Shown here: positions 1-7,960 of the stretch, one piece after another
How positions within the stretch are numbered: position 1 is the stretch's first letter
Layout of the letters: each line of letters begins with the position of its first letter
Assembly: GCA_039715055.1 (NCBI GenBank)
Contig: JBDLID010000065.1
Coordinates: forward strand, 1-16,475
From: JBDLID01 sp039715055
GTDB lineage: Bacteria; Desulfobacterota; Desulfobulbia; Desulfobulbales; Desulfocapsaceae
DNA length: 16,475 bases
Reading direction: 5' to 3'
Translations under genes and position numbers: made by a program
Notes under the pieces: model-generated
What the model was told of the DNA's origin: nothing
The model's database searches: none
What the model saw: only the letters and a program-made list of their open reading frames with translations

Positions 1-1
1 A

Positions 2-1312
2 TCATCCATGCTCTCCACTGAACTGACTGACATCATGTTCGGTACCCCGGTGCCCAAACGGGCCTTGATTGACCTTGGTGTATTAAAAGAGGATATGGTC
101 AACGTCACGGTTCATGGACATGAGCCGCTGCTTGCCGAGTCACTCTGTCTGGCTGCTGAAGATGAAGAGATCCAGGCCCTGGCCAAAAAGGCCGGCGCCA
201 AAGGGATAAACCTTGCCGGTGTCTGCTGTACCGGTAACGAGATCCTCATGCGCCGCGGTATTGCCGTAGCGGCGTCATTTATTCAGCAGGAGATGGTCCT
301 TGCCACCGGCGCAGTTGAGGCCATGGTGGTCGACGTCCAATGTGTCATGCAGTCTGTTGCCCAGGTGGTAAAAGACATGCACACCGACATCATCACGACC
401 AACTACCGGGCCAAGATGCCCGATGCCATACACATCCAGTTTGAGGAAGAGGCGGCCATGGAATCGGCCAAGAAAATCCTCATCCACGCCATCAACAACT
501 TCAAGAAGCGTGGCGATTTCTATATCCCGGAAGATAAGAAGTTTGATATCGTTGTCGGATTTTCCCACGAGACCATCAATTACATGCTTGGTGGTCGTTT
601 CCGTCAGAGCTATCGTCCGCTCAACGACAACATTATGAACGGACGGATCAAGGGCATTGGCGCCCTGGTCGGCTGTGAACATTACAAGCACTCCGATGAC
701 GTTCATTTCAAGATCGCCAAGGAGCTGCTCAAGAATAACGTCCTGGTTCTGGCCACCGGTTGCGCGGCCCAGGCCCTTGGACGTGCAGGAATGATGAGGC
801 CCGAAGCGGCCAAAGAGTTCTGCGGCGATAGCCTGGCCGAAGTCTGTGAGACCGTCGGCATGCCGCCGGTTCTTCATGTCGGTTCCTGTGTCGATAACTC
901 ACGGCTGCTCATCGCTCTGACCGAGATGGTCAAAGAGGGCGGTCTCGGTGACGATATCTCCGAATTGCCGGCCTGCGGCACGGCTCCTGTGTGGATGAGT
1001 GAGAAGGCCATTGCCATCGGTCAGTACTTTGTCGCCTCCGGTGCCCATGTCGTCTTCAATGACCTGCCCATCGAGGGCTCCAAAGAGTTCTCCAAGTATA
1101 TGTATGAAGATATCAAGGAGCAATTCGGGGCCTGCTGGGGAGTTGAGTCAGACCCGGTTGCACTGGCCCAGGCCATGATCAAGGCCATTGATGGTAAGCG
1201 TGAGGCACTCGGTATCAATAAGAAGCAGGATCGTGTCCTGTTTGATATGGAGATGCGTCGTGATCTTGAGGCTGGCCAGGGTATCCCCGGAGCGGGCTGT
1301 GGTCAGAAGTAG
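2..1312 (+). CDS. acsA: Anaerobic CO dehydrogenase catalytic subunit (CODH beta), 5' end cut by the window
   Basis: Nickel-iron CO dehydrogenase (CooS/AcsA), which interconverts CO2 and CO and, paired with AcsB, supplies CO for acetyl-CoA synthesis. The reading frame is already open at base 2, so the ATG at base 8 is internal. About 436 residues are visible; family members have about 630-670, so roughly 200 N-terminal residues with the B and D cluster ligands lie upstream. Counting from the ATG at 8, likely C-cluster ligands are a His in HGH (36-38), Cys74 in GVCCTGNE, Cys112 in VDVQC, Cys223 in VGCEHYK, Cys252 in ATGCAAQALGRAG and Cys294 in HVGSCVDNSRL. Their order and approximate spacing fit Carboxydothermus CooS as I recall it. 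The stop lies 40 bases before the metF-acsD start, consistent with one operon. The acsB neighbour points to the acetyl-CoA synthase-associated form rather than a stand-alone CODH. Family call is very secure. Confidence 0.95.
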   Translation, partial: SSMLSTELTDIMFGTPVPKRALIDLGVLKEDMVNVTVHGHEPLLAESLCLAAEDEEIQALAKKAGAKGINLAGVCCTGNEILMRRGIAVAASFIQQEMVLATGAVEAMVVDVQCVMQSVAQVVKDMHTDIITTNYRAKMPDAIHIQFEEEAAMESAKKILIHAINNFKKRGDFYIPEDKKFDIVVGFSHETINYMLGGRFRQSYRPLNDNIMNGRIKGIGALVGCEHYKHSDDVHFKIAKELLKNNVLVLATGCAAQALGRAGMMRPEAAKEFCGDSLAEVCETVGMPPVLHVGSCVDNSRLLIALTEMVKEGGLGDDISELPACGTAPVWMSEKAIAIGQYFVASGAHVVFNDLPIEGSKEFSKYMYEDIKEQFGACWGVESDPVALAQAMIKAIDGKREALGINKKQDRVLFDMEMRRDLEAGQGIPGAGCGQK

Positions 1313-1352
1313 AAGAGTTTCCATCGTCTAACTGTTAGGGAGAGAAGCACCG

Positions 1353-4061
1353 ATGAAGTCGGGAAGCAATCTAGAAAAAATACTTAAATCGGGTGAGTTC
1401 GCCGTAACCGGCGAACTCGGCCCACCTAAGAGCGGTAATGCGGAAGTAGTCAGGGAAAAAGCCAGACTGCTGAAAGGTAATGTTGATGCTGTCAACATCA
1501 CTGACTGCCAGACCGCCATTGTCCGTATGTCCTCCATTGGTGCCGGGATAATTACCCAGTCGGAAGGGGTAGAGCCGGTTATCCAGATGACCTGCCGGGA
1601 TCGAAATCGGATCGGCATGCAGTCGGATATCCTCGGTGCTCAGGCTTTTGGCCTGAAAAACCTGCTCTGCCTCACCGGTGATCACCAGAAGTTTGGTAAT
1701 CATCCCGGGTCCAAAGGCGTCTTTGATATGGATTCCATTCAGATGCTCGGCATGGTCAGGGAGATGCGTGATGATAAACGCTTCCAGTGTGGTGAGGAGA
1801 TCAAATCTCACCAGCCTGAGCTCTTTTTAGGCGCAGCTGCCAACCCCTTTGCCTATCCGTTCGAATACCGGGCGGTCAGGCTTGGTAAGAAGGTGGCTGC
1901 CGGTGCTGATTTCATCCAGACCCAGATTATCTACAACGTAGAGAAATTTACCAAGTTCATGGAAATGGTCCGCGACCTGGGACTCCATGAGAAGGTTTAT
2001 ATTCTTGCAGGTGTCACTCCGCCCAAGTCGGTTGGCATGGCACGTTATATGAAAAATTTCGTTCCGGGCATGGATGTGCCTGACGAGATCATCAAGCGGA
2101 TGCAGGGTGCCAAGGACAAGCAGGATGAGGGCATCAACATCTGTGTAGACATCATTAATCAGGTCAAAGAGATTGAAGGTGTCGCCGGTGCCCATGTCAT
2201 GGCAATTGAGTGGGAGAGTGCAGTTCCTGAAATTATGGAACGAGCAGGTCTGTTGCCGCGTCCCGGCATCACCGAAGAAAGTGCGCCGGAGGCAGCTGAG
2301 GTTGCCGAGGCAAGAGAAGAGATTGTTCTCAGTGATGTTGATGTTGACGGAATGCTTGATAAGGCCAAGGCCGAAGCCGAGGCCATCGTTGCCGCGGCAA
2401 GGGCAGAGGCAGAACAGATGGTGGCCAGGGCGAAAGAGGGTGCAGCCCAGCCGGTTGGTACAGCTCAAACTACAGTTGAGGCATCCCAGGCGGTGCCCAA
2501 TACCATAGATGATGCAGGAGAGCATGCAATGAATGAAAAAGAGCGAGTCATGGCCCTCGAGGCTATGAATCACGGCCTTTCGGCCCTGAAAAAGGCCTAT
2601 GGGCTGAGTGATGAACAGTTCGAGGCGGTCATGAGCTTTGCCGGCGCCCACACTATTCTCAAGCGTGAGCCGAATCTGAGTGGAGCAGCCCCTGCTGCAG
2701 CACCGGCAGCCCCTGCGCCGGCGGCACCGGTAAAGGCAGCCGATGATTCTGCAGCCAAGGCCGAAGCAGCCGCAAAGGCTAAAGCGGAAGCCGATGCCAA
2801 AGCAGAAGCTGACGCAAAAGCTGCAGCAGCTGCTAAGGCAAAAGCCGATGCCAAGGCCAAGGCCGATGAGGATGCCAAATCAAAAGCTGCAGCGGATGCC
2901 AAGGCAGCAGCTGACGCCAAGGCCAAAGAAGAGGCCGACGTCAAAGCCAAGGCAGAAGCCGATGCGAAAGCAAAAGCCGAGGCCGATGCCAAGGCAGAAG
3001 CTGACGCCAAAGCCAAGGCAGAAAAAGCAAGCCCCGCGCCAGCTCCTGCCGCTGCTACCGGTGACCTGGCGGCTGCCGCCCTTACCAGGGAAACCGGGTC
3101 ACTGGCTGATCGGGCGACCAAGGTTGCTGATAAGGATTATATCGTTCAGTACAGCGGCTCTATTCGTGAGACCATACTTGGCAACGATGATAATACAGTC
3201 ACTGTCGGAGGCGGCGGTTCACTGCCGTTCCACCTCTTTGAGGGAGATCAGCCTCACAAATCGCTGATCTCCATGGAGGTTCCAGACGCAAATCCTGAAG
3301 ACTGGCCAGAGACCTTGACCCGTCACTTCAGCGATGTACTTGATAATCCGGTTGCCTGGGCCCAGAAATGTGTCAAGGAGTACGGTGCTGAATCCATCAC
3401 CATCTCCCTTGCCTCAACTGATCCCAACGGCGAAAATCGCTCTGCAGCAGATGCTGCCAAAGTAGCCAACGATATTGTTGAAGCCGTTGACGTGCCGATT
3501 ATCGTATGGGGCTGCGGCAACACTGACAAAGACACCGAAACCCTGCGTGAGTTGACCGCGGTTATCGGCACCAAGAAAGTATGTCTTGGGCCGCTTGAGG
3601 ATGCCAACTATCGAGCAATCGGAGCAACGGCCATGGCCTTTCAGCATCCGATCATCGCCGCATCACCCATCGATGTCAACCTGGCCAAGCAGCTGAATAT
3701 TCTCCTTGAAAACCTCGGTGTCTCACTTGAGACGGTAATGATGGATCCATCCATCGGCGCCCTTGGCTACGGTATCGAATACACCTATTCTGTCATGGAG
3801 AGAATCAGGATGGCCGCCCTTACCCAGCAGGATGAGAAGCTGCAGGTGCCGATCATCTGTAATCTCGGCCGGGAAGTCTGGAAGGCCAAGGAAACAAAAC
3901 TTGCCTCCGACGACATGATTGGTGACCAGGAACGCCGTGGTGTGATGATGGAAGCGCTCACCGCCAGCTGTATGTTGCTCTCCGGCGGCGAGGTTCTGAT
4001 CATGCGTCACCCCAGGGCGATCAATATGACCAAGGAATTGATTAACGGTTTGATGGGCTGA
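1353..4061 (+). CDS. metF-acsD: Fusion of methylenetetrahydrofolate reductase (MetF) with corrinoid iron-sulfur protein small subunit (AcsD)
   Basis: A single uninterrupted 902-residue frame. Residues 1 to about 305 are a complete MetF-type reductase of the acetogen kind (GELGPPKSG near the N terminus, LCLTGDHQ, LGAAANPFAYPFE, DFIQTQIIYN, ending IEWESAVPEIMERAGLLPRP), which interconverts methylene- and methyl-THF. Residues about 336-363 are a short charged helix. Residues 393-443 are a small predicted helical segment without cysteine. Residues about 445-465 are Ala/Pro-rich. Residues about 467-560 are Ala/Lys/Asp/Glu repeats. Residues about 568-902 are AcsD/CdhD, the TIM-barrel small subunit of the corrinoid protein (VTVGGGGSLPFHLFEGD, DPNGENRSA, DPSIGALGYGIEYTYSVMERIR). 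Moorella AcsD and MetF are separate proteins of about 310 residues each. AGGGAG at 1337-1342 precedes the ATG. The fusion tethers the methyl-forming enzyme to the methyl carrier. A second start inside the gene (2529) could also yield free AcsD. Domain calls are secure; benefit of the fusion is inference. Confidence 0.93.
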   Translation: MKSGSNLEKILKSGEFAVTGELGPPKSGNAEVVREKARLLKGNVDAVNITDCQTAIVRMSSIGAGIITQSEGVEPVIQMTCRDRNRIGMQSDILGAQAFGLKNLLCLTGDHQKFGNHPGSKGVFDMDSIQMLGMVREMRDDKRFQCGEEIKSHQPELFLGAAANPFAYPFEYRAVRLGKKVAAGADFIQTQIIYNVEKFTKFMEMVRDLGLHEKVYILAGVTPPKSVGMARYMKNFVPGMDVPDEIIKRMQGAKDKQDEGINICVDIINQVKEIEGVAGAHVMAIEWESAVPEIMERAGLLPRPGITEESAPEAAEVAEAREEIVLSDVDVDGMLDKAKAEAEAIVAAARAEAEQMVARAKEGAAQPVGTAQTTVEASQAVPNTIDDAGEHAMNEKERVMALEAMNHGLSALKKAYGLSDEQFEAVMSFAGAHTILKREPNLSGAAPAAAPAAPAPAAPVKAADDSAAKAEAAAKAKAEADAKAEADAKAAAAAKAKADAKAKADEDAKSKAAADAKAAADAKAKEEADVKAKAEADAKAKAEADAKAEADAKAKAEKASPAPAPAAATGDLAAAALTRETGSLADRATKVADKDYIVQYSGSIRETILGNDDNTVTVGGGGSLPFHLFEGDQPHKSLISMEVPDANPEDWPETLTRHFSDVLDNPVAWAQKCVKEYGAESITISLASTDPNGENRSAADAAKVANDIVEAVDVPIIVWGCGNTDKDTETLRELTAVIGTKKVCLGPLEDANYRAIGATAMAFQHPIIAASPIDVNLAKQLNILLENLGVSLETVMMDPSIGALGYGIEYTYSVMERIRMAALTQQDEKLQVPIICNLGREVWKAKETKLASDDMIGDQERRGVMMEALTASCMLLSGGEVLIMRHPRAINMTKELINGLMG
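2516..2531 (+). promoter_or_regulatory. Candidate internal ribosome binding site and start codon within metF-acsD
   Basis: AGGAG at 2516-2520 lies 8 bases before an ATG at 2529-2531 that is in frame with the fusion (residue 393, MNEKERVMALEAM). Spacing and strength match the start sites of acsC and hdrA in this window. Initiation here would give a 510-residue protein holding the small helical segment, the linker and the whole AcsD domain but no reductase. This may be a relic of two once separate genes or a working second start. No transcript or protein data are available, so use is uncertain. Confidence 0.4.
2751..3031 (+). repeat. Degenerate repeats encoding an Ala/Lys/Asp/Glu-rich linker
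   Basis: About 280 bases encode nearly only Ala, Lys, Glu and Asp in AKAEAD, AKADAK and AEADAKAK units (residues about 467-560 of MetF-AcsD). At DNA level the clearest copies are 2787-2820 and 2979-3012, which match over 34 bases with three differences. The composition resembles the long helix of TolA and predicts a long single helix or coiled coil, flanked by flexible Ala/Pro segments (before: residues 445-465; after: SPAPAPAAA). Copy number could vary between strains because such repeats slip. Confidence 0.8.
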
Positions 4062-4127
4062 TATAAGCTTCATTGATGTTCAAGGGAAACCCTTAAAGAT
4101 ACGAAGAGACCATATAGGGAGTTTAAT

Positions 4128-6332
4128 ATGTCAAAGATCATCTGTTCTGCTGCCATCCGTGGAGCCCAGAAAATTATCGATATGGCTGAAGAGAGCTATG
4201 AGGACGCGCTGAAAAAATTTGGTGCCGACCAGGAAGTCTCTTTTCCAAACACCGCTTATTACCTGCCCATCATCTACAGTATGTTGGGTGCCAAGGTTGA
4301 AAAACTGGGTGACATGAAGGATATTTTTGCCGAATGTCGCTCGCTGATGCCTCCTGTTGTCTCAGAAGACATCTGGCTGCCCTACCTTGCTCCGGCACTC
4401 GATGCCGGTATGGCGACTTTTTTCGCCGAGGAGATGTATGAGGCGGTTCGCTATCTCAACACCCCGGACTTTTATACCAAGACCGAGGATCCTACGGCTG
4501 AAAGCTATTGGCTTGGAGCTGCCGATGATGTCATCTTCCGGAAGCGTGGCGTTGAATTTGTCGACGGCACCGCCCCGGGTTTTGCCGCCATCATGGGTAC
4601 CCCGGCCGATAAAGAGGTTGCTTCCAGGATCGCCCTGGAGCTGCAGGAAAAGAATCTCTACATCTTCATGCATGACCAGTGTGACGGCAAGAACATGGCC
4701 GACCTGCTGGTTGAAAACAATGTTCAGGTCGGCTGGAATACACGCCTCGTTCCGTTTGGCAAGAGTTACACCACTGCAGTCTTTGCCATCGGCTTTGCCT
4801 GTCGTGTAGCGCTCGCCTTCGGTGGAATCAAGCCCGGTGACGCCATCGGCAACCTGCTCTACAACAAGGATCGGACCTTTGCCTTTGTCATGGCGTTTGG
4901 TGATGTATCCGATGAGTGGTATGCAAACGCCGCCGGCGCCATCAACTGGGGATTCCCGACCATTTCTGATTACGATATTCCCGAGGTTCTGCCCACAGGT
5001 ATCTGTACTTACGAGCATGTCGTCTCCCAGGTTCCCCATGACGAGATTGTCCAGAAGGCCATCGAGGTCCGTGGACTCAAAGTCAATGTCACCAAGATCG
5101 ATATTCCCATGTCGTTCGGTCCTGCATTTGAGGGTGAGCGGGTCAGAAAAGACGACCTCTTCATGGAGTGCGGCGGCGGCCGGACCCCGGGTGTCGAGGT
5201 ACTTATCTCCAAAGAGATGGATGAGGTTGAAGACGGTCTTGTCACTCTTGAAGGCCCGGACATCAGCGATATTGAACAGGGTCAGAACCTGCCTCTTGGT
5301 ATTCTTGTCGAGGTTGCCGGCCGCGAGATGCAGTCCGATTTCGAGCCAATTCTGGAGCGTCAGTTCCATCACCTCACCAACTATATCCAGGGCATCATGC
5401 ACATGGGCCAGCGGAATATCATGTGGGTGAGGATTGGTAAAGCTGCTGTCGAAAAGGGTTTCTCCTTCAAACATATCGGCGTGGTGCTTCACGGAAAACT
5501 ACACCAGGAGTTTGGTGCCATTCTCGATAAGATTCAGGTCAAGCTTTTCACCATTGAGGAAAAGGTTCAGGAGGTTATGGACCTTGCCAACAGTGTCTAC
5601 ACCGAGCGTGATCTGCGCCTTGGCTCCATGACCGATGAGACCGAAGAGGTCTTTTACTCATGTACCCTCTGCCAGTCTTTTGCTCCCAGCCATGTCTGTG
5701 TCATCACTCCCGAGCGGATCGGAATGTGCGGTGCCTACAACTGGCTTGACGGCAAGGCTTCTTACCAGATCAACCCGACAGGGCCCAATCAGCCGATTCC
5801 CAAAGGTGATTGTACCGATGAGGACAACGGCTACTACAGCGGTATCAACGAGTTCGTCAACCAGGCCTCCCGCGGCGCAGTGCCCGAGGTCAGCTGCTAC
5901 TCACTGATGAATAATCCGATGACCGCCTGTGGCTGTTTTGAGGCTATTGCCGCCATGCTGCCCCAGTGTAACGGCATCATGGTTGTCAATCGCGACTACC
6001 TCGGCATGACACCTTCAGGTATGAAGTTTACCAGCCTTGCCGGCATGGCCGGCGGTGGTATGCAGACTCCGGGCTTTATGGGTGTTTCCAAGCACTACAT
6101 GACCAGTAAGAAGCTGTTCAAGGCGGAAGGCGGCATCAAGCGTGTTGTCTGGCTGCCGAAGATGATGAAGGACGAGATCAGTGACAAGCTCAAAGAGGTG
6201 TGCAAGGATATCGGCATGCCCGAGCTCTTCGACATGATTGCCACAGAAGAGCAGGGAACCACCGAGGAAGAGATCCTTGAGTTCCTGAAGGAAAAAGGTC
6301 ATCCGTGTCTGGAGATGGAAACTGCTGTTTAA
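4128..6332 (+). CDS. acsB: Acetyl-CoA synthase (CODH/ACS alpha subunit)
   Basis: Bacterial-type acetyl-CoA synthase, which condenses CO, a corrinoid-bound methyl group and CoA at the nickel-containing A-cluster. Length is 734 residues against about 729 in Moorella. The A-cluster cysteines are all present: Cys512 and Cys515 (YSCTLCQSF), Cys524 (SHVC), Cys534 (GMCGAYNW) and the Cys601-Gly602-Cys603 motif (TACGCFEA) that binds the two nickel sites. As I recall the Moorella numbering (506, 509, 518, 528, 595, 597), spacing is identical with an offset of six. The N-terminal domain of about 300 residues that contacts the CODH subunit is present, unlike the shorter archaeal CdhC. AGGGAG at 4116-4121 sits 6 bases before the ATG. 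The start MSKIICSAAIRGA fits the family N terminus. The gene follows metF-acsD by 66 bases. Confidence 0.97.
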   Translation: MSKIICSAAIRGAQKIIDMAEESYEDALKKFGADQEVSFPNTAYYLPIIYSMLGAKVEKLGDMKDIFAECRSLMPPVVSEDIWLPYLAPALDAGMATFFAEEMYEAVRYLNTPDFYTKTEDPTAESYWLGAADDVIFRKRGVEFVDGTAPGFAAIMGTPADKEVASRIALELQEKNLYIFMHDQCDGKNMADLLVENNVQVGWNTRLVPFGKSYTTAVFAIGFACRVALAFGGIKPGDAIGNLLYNKDRTFAFVMAFGDVSDEWYANAAGAINWGFPTISDYDIPEVLPTGICTYEHVVSQVPHDEIVQKAIEVRGLKVNVTKIDIPMSFGPAFEGERVRKDDLFMECGGGRTPGVEVLISKEMDEVEDGLVTLEGPDISDIEQGQNLPLGILVEVAGREMQSDFEPILERQFHHLTNYIQGIMHMGQRNIMWVRIGKAAVEKGFSFKHIGVVLHGKLHQEFGAILDKIQVKLFTIEEKVQEVMDLANSVYTERDLRLGSMTDETEEVFYSCTLCQSFAPSHVCVITPERIGMCGAYNWLDGKASYQINPTGPNQPIPKGDCTDEDNGYYSGINEFVNQASRGAVPEVSCYSLMNNPMTACGCFEAIAAMLPQCNGIMVVNRDYLGMTPSGMKFTSLAGMAGGGMQTPGFMGVSKHYMTSKKLFKAEGGIKRVVWLPKMMKDEISDKLKEVCKDIGMPELFDMIATEEQGTTEEEILEFLKEKGHPCLEMETAV

Positions 6333-6410
6333 GGCCTGTGTGAGCCCGGCACCAGTGGAGCTGATTTCTTTTGAGACAGCTTTGAACACTGTTTTATTAC
6401 CGGCCCCACA

Positions 6411-6446
6411 CTCACTTTAACCGGGCAACAGAGTGGTTAGAGTGAG
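6411..6446 (+). other. Stem-loop in the acsB-acsC intergenic region
   Basis: CTCACTTTAACC (6411-6422) pairs with GGTTAGAGTGAG (6435-6446): 12 pairs including one G-U wobble, with a 12-base loop, followed by CTCTTTAT. This is the strongest structure in the 185-base gap. The weak T tract makes it a poor full terminator, so it may be a partial attenuator or a barrier to RNase between acsB and acsC. I see no convincing sigma-70 promoter in the gap. Confidence 0.55.
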
Positions 6447-6517
6447 CTCTTTATAAGAAAAGATACACTATTATCAATATCACACTAGTTAGATAGAAGA
6501 GAACTGGAGGAACAACC

Positions 6518-7870
6518 ATGGCGTTAACTGGCATTCAAATTCTCAAGATGCTGCCGAAGAAAAACTGCGGTGAGTGCGATATTCCCACGTGTCTCGCCTT
6601 TGCAATGAAAGTTGCAGCAGGTCAGGCGGAGATCGACACCTGTCCCTATGTCAGCGATGAGGCCAAGGCCACCATCGGTGAGGCCTCGGCGCCTCCGATC
6701 AGAACCTTCAAGCTGGGTAGTGGTGACGACACCTTCACCACTGGCGGCGAGACTTGTCTCTTCCGTCATGAAAAACGCTTTGAAAACCCCACCGGTCTAG
6801 GTGTTCTTGTCACCACCGAGATGAGTGACGCAGACGTTGACGGCCGGATTGAGCGATTCAACAAGCTTGAGTATGAGCGGGTCGGCGTCATCATGAAGGC
6901 GGAGCTCATCGCAGTGAAAGATGCCAAGAATGACGAGGCCTCCTTCACTGCACTGGTCCAGAAGGTCCTGGACGGCTCTGCCAGAGCAGCTCTTATTCTG
7001 ATGAGTGACAGTGCTGCAAACCTTGCGGCGGCAGCCAAACTCTGCGGCGACCGGATACCGCTTCTCTACGGCGCGACTTCTGACAATGCCCAGGATATGG
7101 CCAAGGTGGCCCAAGATGCCGGAGCCCCCATGGGGGTCAAGGCGACAAATCTTGATAACTGCATAGAGGTGGCTGAAACTCTGCTTGGTGCAGGTCTCAA
7201 GGATCTCGCCATCGATACCGGCGCCCGTACCATTAAAGCTGCGCTGGAAGATAACGTGGTTGCCAGGCGTGCCGCTATCAACACCAAATTCAAGCCGCTT
7301 GGCTTTCCGACGCTCAACTTTGTCTGTGAGATGAGTGATGATCCGCTCATGGAGGCCATGATTGCCTCGGTATTGATCGCCAAATATGCCGGCGTCATTA
7401 TCCTCTCAGATCTCCAGGGGGATATTCTTTTCCCGCTCATGCTGGAAAGAATGAATCTCTTCACTGATCCTCAGCGGCCCATGGTTGTCAGCGAGGACAT
7501 TTACCCGCTCACAGGTCCCGGTGAGGATTCACCGGTTGTTATCACCTGTAACTTCTCACTGACCTACTTTATCGTTTCCGGTGAGATTGAGGGCTCCAAA
7601 GTCCCCACCTGGCTGCTTATCAAGGATACTGAGGGTCTGTCTGTCCTCACCGCATGGGCAGCAGGCAAATTCGGCGCCGATCTCATCGCACAGTTTGTCA
7701 AAAAATCAGGTATAGAGGACAAGGTCAAGCATCGCGACCTGATTATTCCCGGCTACCTTGCATCCATCAAAGGTGAGCTTGAAGAGGAGCTGCCTGACTG
7801 GAAGATTACCATCGGACCTCGCGAGGCCGGACATCTGCCGGTATTTCTCAAGGAGTGGAAACCGTCCTGA
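6518..7870 (+). CDS. acsC: Corrinoid iron-sulfur protein large subunit (CODH/ACS gamma)
   Basis: Large subunit of the corrinoid iron-sulfur protein, which with AcsD carries the methyl group from methyl-THF to the A-cluster of AcsB. Length is 450 residues, close to the roughly 446 of Moorella AcsC. The N-terminal 4Fe-4S motif is complete: Cys17, Cys20, Cys25 and Cys42 (KKNCGECDIPTC, then DTC), used for reductive reactivation of cob(II)alamin. A TIM-barrel domain follows, and the C-terminal part (from about residue 320: TDPQRPMVVSEDIYPLTGPGEDSPVVITCNFSLT) is the B12-binding domain. GGAGG at 6506-6510 lies 7 bases before the ATG. Its AcsD partner is on the other side of acsB and fused to MetF, so the heterodimer would link AcsC to the reductase. 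No acsE follows. Confidence 0.96.
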   Translation: MALTGIQILKMLPKKNCGECDIPTCLAFAMKVAAGQAEIDTCPYVSDEAKATIGEASAPPIRTFKLGSGDDTFTTGGETCLFRHEKRFENPTGLGVLVTTEMSDADVDGRIERFNKLEYERVGVIMKAELIAVKDAKNDEASFTALVQKVLDGSARAALILMSDSAANLAAAAKLCGDRIPLLYGATSDNAQDMAKVAQDAGAPMGVKATNLDNCIEVAETLLGAGLKDLAIDTGARTIKAALEDNVVARRAAINTKFKPLGFPTLNFVCEMSDDPLMEAMIASVLIAKYAGVIILSDLQGDILFPLMLERMNLFTDPQRPMVVSEDIYPLTGPGEDSPVVITCNFSLTYFIVSGEIEGSKVPTWLLIKDTEGLSVLTAWAAGKFGADLIAQFVKKSGIEDKVKHRDLIIPGYLASIKGELEEELPDWKITIGPREAGHLPVFLKEWKPS

Positions 7871-7903
7871 CGGGTTATCCGGGTTCCTGTGTATAAATTT
7901 TCT

Positions 7904-7936
7904 GGAGGCACCGCTTTGGATGCCTCCGCTTACTGA
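7904..7936 (+). promoter_or_regulatory. Leader hairpin overlapping a strong ribosome binding site and a 6-codon minigene ahead of fdhA
   Basis: GGAGGCA (7904-7910) pairs perfectly with TGCCTCC (7921-7927), with a further CC/GG inside. No T run follows, so it is not a terminator. The 5' arm holds a strong GGAGG, 7 bases before a TTG (7916) that would start TTG-GAT-GCC-TCC-GCT-TAC-TGA (7916-7936). The TTG is in the fdhA frame, but TGA, TAG and TAG separate it from the fdhA ATG at 7961, so it is not an alternative start. The true fdhA start has only a weak ribosome binding site, so this leader may control its translation. The hairpin is seen; its role is speculative. Confidence 0.4.
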
Positions 7937-7960
7937 TCGTGGTTTAAATAGTAGAATAGT

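Noticed and set aside
2270..3070. MetF-AcsD fusion as an assembly or frameshift artefact
   Set aside because: The joining 800 bases keep one frame with steady codon use and contain a structured segment as well as linker repeats. A chance joining would be expected to meet stops. Confirmation by long reads would still be sensible.
2597..3121. Ala/Ser-rich open frame on the minus strand
   Set aside because: It is the mirror image of the low-complexity linker of MetF-AcsD and has no independent coding signal.
4362..5492. Long open frame on the minus strand (376 codons) opposite acsB
   Set aside because: It lies wholly within acsB, whose protein is conserved along its full length. The antisense translation shows no recognisable domain and reflects codon bias of the real gene.
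6333..6517. Promoter for acsC in the acsB-acsC gap (TTGAGA at 6371, or TATTAT at 6469)
   Set aside because: TTGAGA has no acceptable -10 at the right distance, and TATTAT has no -35, so neither makes a convincing sigma-70 promoter.
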